The notes beneath the pieces are model-generated. The model was not told the DNA's origin and ran no database searches. It worked only from the letters and a program-made list of their open reading frames with translations. Position numbers and translations under genes: made by a program. Below are positions 25,721-35,179 of a DNA stretch of 64,000 nucleotides, piece by piece. This DNA comes from an uncultured Clostridia bacterium (GTDB lineage Bacteria > Bacillota > Clostridia > TANB77 > CAG-508), in contig CAKPCK010000001.1 of the NCBI GenBank assembly GCA_934141555.1, positions 1-64,000 of the forward strand, in the 5' to 3' direction. Each line of letters opens with the position of its first letter. Positions within the stretch are counted from its first letter, which is position 1.

Positions 25721-27721
25721 ATGGATAAAAAACAAGCAAAAGAAAGAATAGAAGAACTTAGAAAAAAAACAGAATATTATGCGAAAAAATATTATGATGA
25801 TGATAACCCAGAAATAACTGATTTTGAATATGATATGATGATGTTAGAATTAAGAACATTAGAAAGTCAAAATCCGGAATTCATAACAAAAGATTCATTA
25901 ACACAAAAAGTAGGTGGACATGTAAAAGAAGGTTTTACTAAAGTTGAACATGAAGTGCCACTTCAAAGCTTACAAGATGTATTTAATTTTGAAGAAATTG
26001 AAGCATTTGATGAAAGAGTAAAAAAAGTAGCAAGTGAAAACGGAATAGATGAAGTAAAATATGTTGTTGAAACAAAAATAGATGGTTTATCATCAGCATT
26101 AGAATATAAAGATGGAAAACTTGTAAGGGGAGCAACTAGAGGAAATGGACTAGTTGGAGAAGATGTAACTGAAAATTTAAAAACCATAAAAACAATACCT
26201 CAAGAATTACCAGAAAAAATAAATATAACTGTTAGGGGAGAAGTATTTATATCTAAAAAAGAATTTGAAAAAATGAACCAAGAAAGAGAAGAAAATGAAG
26301 AAGAATTATTTGCAAATGCAAGAAATGCAGCAGCAGGTTCATTAAGACAATTAGATAGTAGTATAACTAAAAAAAGACCATTAGATATTTATATATTTAA
26401 TGTTCAAAAAATAGAAGGAAAAGAATTTAATTCACATTTTGAAGAATTAGAATATTTAGAAAAATTAGGATTTAATGTAAATCCTGTTCGTATACCATGT
26501 TCAAATATAGAAGAAGTAAAAAAAGCAATAAATAAAATAGGAGAAGACAGAGAAAATTTAACTTTTGGAATAGATGGGGCAGTTGTTAAAGTAGATAATT
26601 TAAAATTAAGAACAATTTTAGGAACTACATCAAAAGTTCCAAAGTGGGCAATTGCATATAAATATCCACCAGAACAAAAAGAAACAATTTTAAAAGATAT
26701 AGAATTTCAAGTAGGAAGAACAGGTGTAATAACACCACTTGCAATATTAGAACCAGTTAGAGTTGCTGGATCACTTATATCAAAAACAACATTACACAAT
26801 GAAGATTTTGTTAAAGAAAAAGGATTAAAAATAGGTGATAGAGTTATAATACAAAAAGCAGGTGATGTAATACCAGAAATAGTACGAGCAGTTGTAGAAA
26901 AAAGAGATGGAACAGAAAAAGAATTTGTCATGCCAACACATTGCCCAGTATGTGGTGCAGAAACAGTAAGAGAAGAAGGAGAGTCTGCTGTAAGATGTAC
27001 AGGAATAGAGTGTCCGGCAAAATTATATAGAAATTTAGTACATTTTGTATCAAGAGAAGCAATGAATATAGATGGATTAGGTGAAAATATTATAGGAATA
27101 TTACTTGAAAAGAAAATGATTTCAAATATTGCAGATATATATGACTTAGAATTTGAAGATTTAGCATCATTAAAGAAAAATGGTAAAAAGTTTGCTCAAA
27201 ATTTAATTGATAGTATAAATATAAGTAAGCAAAATGATTTATATAGATTGATAACAGCATTAGGAATAAGACATGTAGGAGTAAAGGCTGCTAAAGTATT
27301 AGCGAAAACATATGAAAATATGGATAATTTATCAAATGCATCAATTGAAGATTTAAGTCAAGTAGATGAGGTTGGACCAATTGTAGCAAATAGTATAAAT
27401 GAATTTTTCTCTCAAGAACAAACAAAAGACTTGTTGAAAAGATTAAAAGATGCAGGTGTAAACATGGAAAGACAAAAAGAAGAAAATGAAGATGACAGAT
27501 TTGCAGGAAAAACTTTTGTATTAACAGGTTCACTTGAAAAATATTCAAGAGAAGAAGCATCAAATATTATAGAAAAATTTGGAGGAAAAACATCAAGTTC
27601 TGTATCTAAAAAAACAACTTATTTATTGGCAGGAGAAGATGCAGGAAGTAAACTTACAAAAGCACAAAGTTTAGGAGTACAAATTATTAGTGAAAATGAA
27701 TTTGAAGAAATGTGTAAATAA
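25721..27721 (+). CDS. ligA: NAD-dependent DNA ligase
   Basis: A 666-residue ligase for replication and repair. Present are the Ia domain (Y-Y-x-x-D-N-P-E-I-T-D-F-E-Y-D), the adenylated lysine in E-T-K-I-D-G, the OB fold (G-R-T-G-V-I-T-P-L-A), a four-cysteine zinc finger (C-P-V-C...C...C), the helix-hairpin-helix domain and a C-terminal BRCT domain. The AGGAGG site is 12 bases from the ATG, rather far. It is followed 15 bases later by a small conserved-looking gene. Confidence 0.97.
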   Translation: MDKKQAKERIEELRKKTEYYAKKYYDDDNPEITDFEYDMMMLELRTLESQNPEFITKDSLTQKVGGHVKEGFTKVEHEVPLQSLQDVFNFEEIEAFDERVKKVASENGIDEVKYVVETKIDGLSSALEYKDGKLVRGATRGNGLVGEDVTENLKTIKTIPQELPEKINITVRGEVFISKKEFEKMNQEREENEEELFANARNAAAGSLRQLDSSITKKRPLDIYIFNVQKIEGKEFNSHFEELEYLEKLGFNVNPVRIPCSNIEEVKKAINKIGEDRENLTFGIDGAVVKVDNLKLRTILGTTSKVPKWAIAYKYPPEQKETILKDIEFQVGRTGVITPLAILEPVRVAGSLISKTTLHNEDFVKEKGLKIGDRVIIQKAGDVIPEIVRAVVEKRDGTEKEFVMPTHCPVCGAETVREEGESAVRCTGIECPAKLYRNLVHFVSREAMNIDGLGENIIGILLEKKMISNIADIYDLEFEDLASLKKNGKKFAQNLIDSINISKQNDLYRLITALGIRHVGVKAAKVLAKTYENMDNLSNASIEDLSQVDEVGPIVANSINEFFSQEQTKDLLKRLKDAGVNMERQKEENEDDRFAGKTFVLTGSLEKYSREEASNIIEKFGGKTSSSVSKKTTYLLAGEDAGSKLTKAQSLGVQIISENEFEEMCK

Positions 27722-27736
27722 CAAGGAGGAAAATTA

Positions 27737-27991
27737 GTGGAAAATTATACATTTGAAGATATGTGGTTAGATTTAAAAAATGGATATCAGATTTATTATA
27801 CATATGTACGAAATCGATATGTATTATTTAGAACTGCAAAAAATTGCTATACACAAAAATTATTGTCAGATGACCCTAAAAATCCACAACCAAAAATGAC
27901 AATGCTTACATTAAAAAGAGTAAAAGAAATATTCCCACACATGGAGGACATTGAATATAAAGTTGGAATACTGGATGAATTTAACTCGTAA
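27737..27991 (+). CDS. 84-residue protein, function unknown
   Basis: It starts at GTG 27737 with a perfect AAGGAGG seven bases before it, 15 bases after ligA, so it is expressed with the ligase. The protein is rich in aromatic residues in its first half (Y-Q-I-Y-Y-T-Y-V-R-N-R-Y-V-L-F) and ends acidic. It looks soluble. I do not recognise the family. Confidence 0.75.
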   Translation: MENYTFEDMWLDLKNGYQIYYTYVRNRYVLFRTAKNCYTQKLLSDDPKNPQPKMTMLTLKRVKEIFPHMEDIEYKVGILDEFNS

Positions 27992-28004
27992 AAGCATTAA
28001 TAAG

Positions 28005-28047
28005 AATTTCTATGTGATGAAAATTATATAGAAATTTTTATTTTTTA
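28005..28047 (+). terminator. intrinsic terminator
   Basis: AATTTCTAT (28005-28013) pairs with ATAGAAATT (28028-28036), followed by a T-rich tail. Confidence 0.75.
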
Positions 28048-28095
28048 TGAACCAAATAATATTGAAAAACATCTAAAGAGTATATAAAGATATAG

Positions 28096-28177
28096 AAAGG
28101 GGAATGATTGAAAAATAATTACAATTTTGACTGCTTCAAATTTCATTTAAAACGCGGTTACATACAATAGTATGCGC
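28096..28177 (+). promoter_or_regulatory. possible leader peptide and hairpin before the ECF sigma gene
   Basis: AAAGGGG (28096-28102) stands five bases before TTG 28108, which opens a 20-codon frame ending TAG at 28170. The end of that frame lies in a hairpin: GCG (28154-28156) and CATAC (28161-28165) pair with GTATGCGC (28170-28177), with a 4-base bulge and a 4-base loop. The arrangement recalls an attenuator, but there is no experimental or comparative support. Confidence 0.35.
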
Positions 28178-28262
28178 CCTTGCCTTTTAAATAAAATTTT
28201 TATTGTCAAAATTTAATTCTTTTCCAATCAGATTGGTGCCTTGAGAAAGGAATGAAATTAAC

Positions 28263-28793
28263 ATGGATACTGAGAAAGTAGAAAAAGCCAGGAATGGCAA
28301 TGTAGATGAAATTGGTAATCTTTTAATGGAAAATATGAAATCTATGTATAGAGTAGCATTCAGTATTTTAAAAACAGAAGAAGAAATATCTGATGCAATT
28401 TCAAATACAACAGTAATTGTTTTTGAAAAAATACATACATTGAAAAATGCAGAATTTTTTAAGACATGGCTTATTAGAATTTTAATTAATGAATGTAATA
28501 AAATTCATAGACAAAACAAAAAAATTATATATTTAGAAAATTATAATCAAACAGATTTAGTTTATAATGATAAATATGATGATTTTGGAGTAAGACAAGC
28601 CATAAAAAAACTAGATGAAGATTTGAAAACAATGGTTATATTATATTATTTTGAAGATTTTAACATAAAAGAGATTTCAGAAATTCAAAAATTACCAGAA
28701 GGAACAGTAAAATCAAGATTATCAAGAGCAAGAAAAAAATTAGAAAGTATTTTCTTAGATGAAAATACAAGAAAGGAGGATTTGAATGGATAG
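28263..28793 (+). CDS. ECF-type RNA polymerase sigma factor
   Basis: A 176-residue sigma-70 family factor with region 2 (residues about 25-90, including the F-K-T-W-L-I-R-I-L-I-N-E-C-N pattern) and region 4 (about 115-165, with E-G-T-V-K-S-R-L-S-R-A-R-K-K-L). It lacks regions 1 and 3, as expected for ECF factors. Its last 8 bases overlap the start of the next gene, whose N-terminus looks like an anti-sigma domain, so the two form a sigma/anti-sigma pair. Autoregulation is likely but no promoter match was defined. Confidence 0.92.
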   Translation: MDTEKVEKARNGNVDEIGNLLMENMKSMYRVAFSILKTEEEISDAISNTTVIVFEKIHTLKNAEFFKTWLIRILINECNKIHRQNKKIIYLENYNQTDLVYNDKYDDFGVRQAIKKLDEDLKTMVILYYFEDFNIKEISEIQKLPEGTVKSRLSRARKKLESIFLDENTRKEDLNG

Positions 28794-31700
28794 AGATGAT
28801 GAAATAGATAAAATATTAAAGCAAAAATTTGAAAATAAAATTTTACCTTCAGAAGAATTTGAAAATAATATGAAAAAAATAATAAATGAACAAAAAAGTA
28901 AAAAGAATAAGAAGTATAAAAAGATAATGGCTATTACATCTATTGCAGCAGTATTTGTGATTATATTTGCATTAGGAATGAATTTTATAAAATTTGATTC
29001 TACTCAAATTCAAACAATATCAATAACAAAAATAGAACCAACGAAAATATCTGATCAAATTTTATCAGAAGATTCAGAATTTATAATATATACAGATAAA
29101 GATGCAAATATAGAAAGTGTAAAGAAAAGTTTGTATATAGAACCAGCATTAGAATATTCTATAGAAAAGACAGGTAAAGATGGACAATATAAATTAAAAT
29201 TTAAACAAAATATACCAGATAATACAATTTTAAAATTACAATATGTAAAAGATAAAATAACAAAAGATAGTTGGGCATATCAAACATCAAACAAATTAAG
29301 TGTAACAAATACATATCCAGCCAATAGAGCAGATAGAGTGTTAACAAGTTCTAATATAGAAATTGAAATGTCTTATTCAAATATAGAGAATTTCGAAAAA
29401 TATGTTCAAATAGTACCAGAAGTTGAAGGAACATGGGAACAAAAAGGAAAAGTTTACAGATTTATACCAAGTAATGGATTAGTAGACCAAACTCAATATA
29501 CTGTAACAGTAAAAAAAGGATTAAAAATATATAATCAAGAATTAGAAGATAATTATACTTTTTCATTTAGTGTAAATAACGATACAGGAATTACAGAAAA
29601 ATATGAAAATATATCAAATTCAATTGATAATATAAATACTTATAATTCAAATGAAAATATATCATTATATTATCAAACAAATGGAAATATTGAAATTACA
29701 AATGTTGAAATTGGTAAATTTGATAATTCAGATAGTTTTATAGAATATTTACAAACTAAAGATTATTCAAAAGCAACAGATTTACAAAAAGTAGATTTTA
29801 ATTTAATAGAAAATGGAATAAAATTAACAAGAACATTACAAGATGGATATTATGTTGCAATAATAAAAAATAAAAATGGTTCAGAATTATTTAATACTCC
29901 AATTCAAATAAATAATTTGAATGCATATATTACAAATACAGAAAATGATATTCTTGTATGGGTAGCAGATGAAAACGGAATTGCTTCAAATATTAAGGTA
30001 AAATATGAAAGCGAAGAAAAAGTAACAAATTCAGAAGGAATTGCAAAATTTACTTCTGATAAAACAGAAACAATAAAATATTTGAAAATTGGTAATACAG
30101 AAAACAAACTAATTGTAGGTGTATATAATTACAATAAAGAATTATATTATTCAAATTCTTATATTTATACAGATAGAACATTATATAAGAGTACAGATAC
30201 AATAAATATATGGGGATTTGTTCCAAAAGCAATATATGGTAATGATTTACAAGATGAGTTTTATATATCATTTAATGGTGAAAGCAAAGAAAAAATAAAT
30301 GTTGGAAAAGATGGAAATTATAATTATAAAATAGAATTACAAAATCATTATGATGTAGAATATGCAATGATTTCATTATACTATAAAGATAAAGAAATTG
30401 CAGGAAGATATGTAACAATTGAAAATTATGAGCTTCAAAATTATACATATGAAATTATAGCAAATAAAAATTATGTATATAATAATGAAAAATATGATTT
30501 TGATGTTAAAGTAACACATATAACAGGACTTGTTGTACCAAATAAAAAAGTTCTTGTAAGATTTAATGGACAAGAATTACTTGAAAAAACAGATGAAAAT
30601 GGTATTGCACATTTTTCAGTAGATATAGAAAAAGATGATGAAAAAACATATATAACAACATATATGTATATGGAAGTATATAATGGAGATTTAGAAGAAT
30701 ATAATGATACAGCTACAACAAAAGATGTAGAATTAATTTATAGAGATATATATACAACAGTTAATAATACAGGAAGTAATTATGAATTAAGTGCATATAA
30801 ATTACAAAAAGATAAAGAAATGGAAGTAAGTTATGATCTAAAAGAATTATATGATGGTGAATATAATACAACAGTTGAGATAGACTTAAAAGAAAGTAGA
30901 AGTGAAAAGAAAGTTGTAAAATATGAGCTTGATAAATATACAAAAACAAATAAACCAGTATATGATTACATAATAACAGAAAATACACAAAAAATTACTG
31001 AAATAACCATGAAAAATGGTAAAATGAGTTATGATGTAAGTTCTTTGAAAATGAAGGATAATACAGAAATTTATAGCTATACATATACTTTAATATTCAG
31101 ACTACAAGATAGAAGCGGAAAAGAAATAGAAATCAAAAAAATCATATATAGAGATGAAAAAGATGTAGAATTAGGATATTCATATAGCTTTTTCTCAAAT
31201 TTGGGAAAATTAGCATATAAACAAAAAATTTCACAATACTATGATGTATTTAGATATTTCTTAAAGGCAGATGTAACAAACTTCAATATAGGAGATTCAG
31301 CTAAATTTATATTATCTGAAAGTATAGCAAATAAAGGAAATCAAGAAATAGATAATAATGGAAAATTATTATTAATATCAGCACAAGAAAATATTTTAAC
31401 TACAAAGATAACAGATAAGAGTGAAATTGAATATAAATTTGAAGAAAAAGATTTCCCAGGATGTAAAATAACATCAGCATATTATTATAATGGTAAATTT
31501 TATAGAATGCCAATATATTATTATGATTTTAATGAAGAAACAAGAAAAGTTGATATAGATATAAAATCAGATAAAACAGAATATAAACCTGGTGATGAAG
31601 TAAATTTAACAATAAAAACAACAAATAATAATAAACCTATAAAGACATTTGTAAATATAAGTGTTGTTAATGAAGCAGTATTTGCAGTACAAGAAGATTC

Positions 31701-33519
31701 AACAGAAATACTTTCATCAATATACCAAGATCCAGAATATCCAATTTATACATATTCAAGTTATTTTGATTATATAAATAAAGATGCAGATGGATTTGGA
31801 GGAGGAGATGGAGATACAAGAGGAAATTTCGGAGATACAGCATATTTTGATACAGTATATACAGATTCAAATGGAATTGCGAATGTAAAATTTAAACTAC
31901 CAGATAATGTTACAACATATAGAGTAACAGTTCACTCAGCAAATGAAGATGTATATGTTGGTGTTAATAAAATTGATATAACATCAAAATTAGATTTCTT
32001 TATTCAAAGTACAGAGCCAAGAAATGTAAAAACAACAGATGATTTAGTTTTAAATGCAACAAGTATAGCCTCAGAACAATATGATGTAAAATATCAATTT
32101 ACAATAGAAGAATTAAATAAAACATTAGAAACTGAAGGAACAACAAATTCAATTACAACAGTAAACTTTGGAAAATTAGATTATGGAACATATCATGTTG
32201 TAATAAGAGGAAATGGAAATAATCAGGAAGATGCAATAACATATCCAATTAATATTATAGAATCTGCACAAGAAGTAAAGAAATATACAAAAATAAATAT
32301 TAATGAAACTCCTGAAATAAAGCCAACAAAAAATCCAGTAGTATTAGAAATTTATAATAGAAATATGGAAAAATATATTGACTATATTGATTTTATAGAA
32401 AATACATTAACAGATAGATTAGATACACAAATAGCATATAATGAAGTTCAAAAAATAAGAACAAAATATTATGGAAGTTCAAATAATCAAGTTAATATAA
32501 ATATGACTAAATATAAAGATACTCAAAATTATACAGATTATTTAAAAAATCTAGAAAATGCAAATACAGATATTGTATTAACAGCATTAATTCAATATTA
32601 TGCAAAAGATTATATTTCAGGCTTAAATATAGATCCATTTATAAATGATGATAATAATTTATTTGAACAATATTTATTAGCATCTGCTAACCAAAAAACT
32701 GTATTAACAGATTTATTACAATTAAAAGAAGAAAAAGATATTGAAAATTATAATAAATTATTAGTAACATTATCATTAGAATTTTTAGGTGACTATCAAA
32801 ATGCTAAAGATTTATATAATCAAATAGAATTGAATGGTGAAGAAAAAGAAGAATATAAATCAATCACTGCAATAATTGAAACATTTATAAATAAAGACAA
32901 TTCTAGTAAAATTATTGATGAATTAATAGCAAATTCTCCAGAAGATGAATATTTAAGATTTGCAATATTATCATTCTTCCAAAATAATGAAACAAATATT
33001 TCAAATGAAGAAGAAATAAAAATAATATCTTCAAATATAAATGAAACAATAAAATTAAATGGAATGACAGTAAAAACATATATTATAAATAATAAAGACT
33101 TAGATACAATAAAATTTGAAACAAATAGTAATGATATTATTGTAAGATATTATTATCAAACATTATTAGAAAATATAGAATCAGAAAATGTAAGTGAAGA
33201 TATGTCAATAAAAATTACGGGAAATTTGAAGAAGAATTCAACAATATATTTACAAATCAATTGTAATGATACAGAAGCTAAAGAATTAAGAATAGCTTTA
33301 CCAAATTCATTAAGATTAGCAAATACAGAAAATTTAAAAGGATATTGGATAATGAATAATGCAATTGATTATATATCAGTATACAAACAAAAAGGATATT
33401 CAAGCATAAAGATACCTTTAATTGTAACACTTGATGGAAATTATAAATTCGAAAATATAGTAAATAATCAAAATGGAATATATCATATTTCAAATTCACT
33501 AGATTTAGATATTAAATAG
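28786..33519 (+). CDS. anti-sigma-like membrane protein with alpha-2-macroglobulin-like ectodomain
   Basis: A 1577-residue protein. Residues 1-45 are charged and cytoplasmic, with the size and position of an anti-sigma domain; residues 47-68 are one transmembrane helix; the remainder is extracellular. After a Big_5-like Ig domain (T-Y-P-A-N-R-A-D-R-V-L-T-S-S-N-I) come macroglobulin-like domains (Y-T-D-R-T-L-Y-K-S-T-D-T-I; L-P-D-N-V-T-T-Y-R-V-T-V; a Gly-rich loop around residue 1010). The thioester motif C-x-E-Q is absent, so it is a non-thioester type. No periplasmic partner such as PbpC is nearby. It probably senses or traps something at the surface and controls the sigma factor; this is inferred. 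Confidence 0.82.
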   Translation: MDRDDEIDKILKQKFENKILPSEEFENNMKKIINEQKSKKNKKYKKIMAITSIAAVFVIIFALGMNFIKFDSTQIQTISITKIEPTKISDQILSEDSEFIIYTDKDANIESVKKSLYIEPALEYSIEKTGKDGQYKLKFKQNIPDNTILKLQYVKDKITKDSWAYQTSNKLSVTNTYPANRADRVLTSSNIEIEMSYSNIENFEKYVQIVPEVEGTWEQKGKVYRFIPSNGLVDQTQYTVTVKKGLKIYNQELEDNYTFSFSVNNDTGITEKYENISNSIDNINTYNSNENISLYYQTNGNIEITNVEIGKFDNSDSFIEYLQTKDYSKATDLQKVDFNLIENGIKLTRTLQDGYYVAIIKNKNGSELFNTPIQINNLNAYITNTENDILVWVADENGIASNIKVKYESEEKVTNSEGIAKFTSDKTETIKYLKIGNTENKLIVGVYNYNKELYYSNSYIYTDRTLYKSTDTINIWGFVPKAIYGNDLQDEFYISFNGESKEKINVGKDGNYNYKIELQNHYDVEYAMISLYYKDKEIAGRYVTIENYELQNYTYEIIANKNYVYNNEKYDFDVKVTHITGLVVPNKKVLVRFNGQELLEKTDENGIAHFSVDIEKDDEKTYITTYMYMEVYNGDLEEYNDTATTKDVELIYRDIYTTVNNTGSNYELSAYKLQKDKEMEVSYDLKELYDGEYNTTVEIDLKESRSEKKVVKYELDKYTKTNKPVYDYIITENTQKITEITMKNGKMSYDVSSLKMKDNTEIYSYTYTLIFRLQDRSGKEIEIKKIIYRDEKDVELGYSYSFFSNLGKLAYKQKISQYYDVFRYFLKADVTNFNIGDSAKFILSESIANKGNQEIDNNGKLLLISAQENILTTKITDKSEIEYKFEEKDFPGCKITSAYYYNGKFYRMPIYYYDFNEETRKVDIDIKSDKTEYKPGDEVNLTIKTTNNNKPIKTFVNISVVNEAVFAVQEDSTEILSSIYQDPEYPIYTYSSYFDYINKDADGFGGGDGDTRGNFGDTAYFDTVYTDSNGIANVKFKLPDNVTTYRVTVHSANEDVYVGVNKIDITSKLDFFIQSTEPRNVKTTDDLVLNATSIASEQYDVKYQFTIEELNKTLETEGTTNSITTVNFGKLDYGTYHVVIRGNGNNQEDAITYPINIIESAQEVKKYTKININETPEIKPTKNPVVLEIYNRNMEKYIDYIDFIENTLTDRLDTQIAYNEVQKIRTKYYGSSNNQVNINMTKYKDTQNYTDYLKNLENANTDIVLTALIQYYAKDYISGLNIDPFINDDNNLFEQYLLASANQKTVLTDLLQLKEEKDIENYNKLLVTLSLEFLGDYQNAKDLYNQIELNGEEKEEYKSITAIIETFINKDNSSKIIDELIANSPEDEYLRFAILSFFQNNETNISNEEEIKIISSNINETIKLNGMTVKTYIINNKDLDTIKFETNSNDIIVRYYYQTLLENIESENVSEDMSIKITGNLKKNSTIYLQINCNDTEAKELRIALPNSLRLANTENLKGYWIMNNAIDYISVYKQKGYSSIKIPLIVTLDGNYKFENIVNNQNGIYHISNSLDLDIK

Positions 33520-33520
33520 T

Positions 33521-33557
33521 AAAAATGGGGGCAATTAATAATTGCTCTCATTTTTTT
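33521..33557 (+). terminator. intrinsic terminator
   Basis: AAAAATGGGGGCAATT pairs with AATTGCTCTCATTTTT, with a T-rich end, after the macroglobulin-like gene. Confidence 0.85.
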
Positions 33558-33575
33558 GAAAGTAGAAATTTACTA

Positions 33576-33604
33576 TTTACAAATAAACTTTTATGAGATA
33601 AAAT
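33576..33604 (+). promoter_or_regulatory. sigma-A promoter of folD-dprA
   Basis: TTTACA (33576-33581), a 17-base spacer and TAAAAT (33599-33604), about 34 bases before the folD start. Confidence 0.6.
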
Positions 33605-33637
33605 CTAAATAGTAATTGACTGAGGAAAGGGAAAATT

Positions 33638-34495
33638 ATGATAATAGATGGAAAAGAATTAGCAAGAAAAACAAGAGAAAAATTAAAAATAGAATGTGAT
33701 AATTTAAAAAAGCAAGGAATACTTCCAAAACTTGCAGTTATCATGGTTGGAGATGATAAAGCATCACAAATATATGTAAAAAACAAAAGTAAGGCATGTC
33801 AAGAAATTGGAATAGAATTTGAAGAATATTTTTTAGGTAATGATATAAGACAAAAAGAATTAATTGAATTGATTCAAAAGCTAAATTGTGACAAATCAAT
33901 TAATGGAATATTATTGCAAAGCCCTATTCCAAAATCGTTAGATATAAATGAAGCATTTAGAACTATATTACCAGAAAAAGATGTTGATGGATTTAATCCT
34001 ATAAATGTTGGAAAATTATGTTTGAATCAAGAAACATTTGTATCATGTACACCATATGGAATTATAAAAATGTTTGAAGAATATGATATTGATCTAACAG
34101 GAAAAAATGTAACAATTTTAGGGAGAAGTAATATAGTTGGAAAACCATTAATACAATGTTGTTTAAATAAAAATGCCACAGTAACAGTATGCCATTCAAA
34201 AACTAAAGATTTAAAAGAACATACGAAAAATGCTGATATTGTAATTTCAGCAATAGGAAAAGCCAAATTTGTTACAGCAGATATGATAAAAGATGGGGCA
34301 GTTGTAATTGATGTTGGAATAAATAGAAATGAAAATGGAAAAATAGTTGGGGATGTTGATTTTGAAAATGTAAGTTCAAAAGCAAGTTATATAACACCTG
34401 TTCCTGGAGGAGTAGGACCTATGACAATAGCAATGTTAATGAATAATGTTATAAAAGCTACGAAGTTACAAAATAGAAGGAGTGAAACTTTATAG
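33638..34495 (+). CDS. folD: methylenetetrahydrofolate dehydrogenase/cyclohydrolase
   Basis: Bifunctional FolD interconverts 5,10-methylene- and 10-formyl-tetrahydrofolate. It has 285 residues. The catalytic tyrosine and lysine are in S-Q-I-Y-V-K-N-K-S-K-A-C; G-I-L-L-Q-S-P-I-P and the P-E-K-D-V-D-G-F-N-P-I-N-V-G block are intact; the Rossmann motif is G-R-S-N-I-V-G-K-P; and the C-terminal T-P-V-P-G-G-V-G-P-M-T is complete. Its stop overlaps the probable start of dprA by two bases. Confidence 0.97.
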   Translation: MIIDGKELARKTREKLKIECDNLKKQGILPKLAVIMVGDDKASQIYVKNKSKACQEIGIEFEEYFLGNDIRQKELIELIQKLNCDKSINGILLQSPIPKSLDINEAFRTILPEKDVDGFNPINVGKLCLNQETFVSCTPYGIIKMFEEYDIDLTGKNVTILGRSNIVGKPLIQCCLNKNATVTVCHSKTKDLKEHTKNADIVISAIGKAKFVTADMIKDGAVVIDVGINRNENGKIVGDVDFENVSSKASYITPVPGGVGPMTIAMLMNNVIKATKLQNRRSETL

Positions 34496-35166
34496 AAATA
34501 GAAGAAATATCAATAGAATCAAAAGAATATCCACAAAAGTTAAGAAATATATATAATCCACCATTAAAATTATATGTATTAGGAAATAAAACTATATTGA
34601 ACAATAAAGGTATTGCGATAGTTGGAACTAGAGATTGTACTAAATATGGAGAAAATATTTCATTCAAATTTTCAGAAGAGTTAACCCAAAAAGGATTTAA
34701 TATTATAAGTGGGTTAGCTTTAGGAATAGATACATATGCACATTTAGGGAATGTTCAAATTAATCTAAATAATAGGAAAACAAAAAATATTGGAAAAACA
34801 ATAGCAGTATTAGGGTGTGGAATAAATGAATTATATCCAAAACAAAATAAAATGTTGGCTAAACAAATATTAAAAATAGGTGGATGTATTATTTCAGAAT
34901 ATCCAAGTGGGACAAAACCTAATAAAGTTAATTTTCCTCAAAGAAATAGAATAATAAGTGGACTAGCAGAAGCGGTAGTAGTTGTTGAAGCTGGAGAAAG
35001 AAGTGGAGCAATTATTACAGCTAATTTAGCACTTGAACAGGGAAAAGAAATATTTGCCGTACCTGGTGATATAACAAAAAAACAAAGTATAGGAACAAAT
35101 AAACTAATAAAAGATGGAGCATATGTAATTACAGGTATTGATGATATTTTAAATAGTAATTTGTAA
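34492..35166 (+). CDS. dprA: DNA-processing protein DprA, short form, probable AUA start
   Basis: DprA loads RecA on incoming single-stranded DNA. The Rossmann-like core is complete: I-A-I-V-G-T-R, S-G-L-A-L-G-I-D-x-x-A-H, V-L-G-C-G-I, F-P-Q-R-N-R-I-I-S-G-L and R-S-G-A-I-I-T-A. Conserved N-terminal sequence (E-Y-P-Q-K-L...N-P-P-L-K-L-Y-V-L-G-N) lies before the first ordinary start (TTG 34597). The frame opens at 34486, and the only well-placed initiator is ATA 34492, nine bases after AAGGAG and overlapping the folD TAG. At 224 residues it lacks the SAM and the C-terminal winged-helix domains. Confidence 0.88.
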   Translation: MEIEEISIESKEYPQKLRNIYNPPLKLYVLGNKTILNNKGIAIVGTRDCTKYGENISFKFSEELTQKGFNIISGLALGIDTYAHLGNVQINLNNRKTKNIGKTIAVLGCGINELYPKQNKMLAKQILKIGGCIISEYPSGTKPNKVNFPQRNRIISGLAEAVVVVEAGERSGAIITANLALEQGKEIFAVPGDITKKQSIGTNKLIKDGAYVITGIDDILNSNL

Positions 35167-35179
35167 AAGGAGAAATGAT

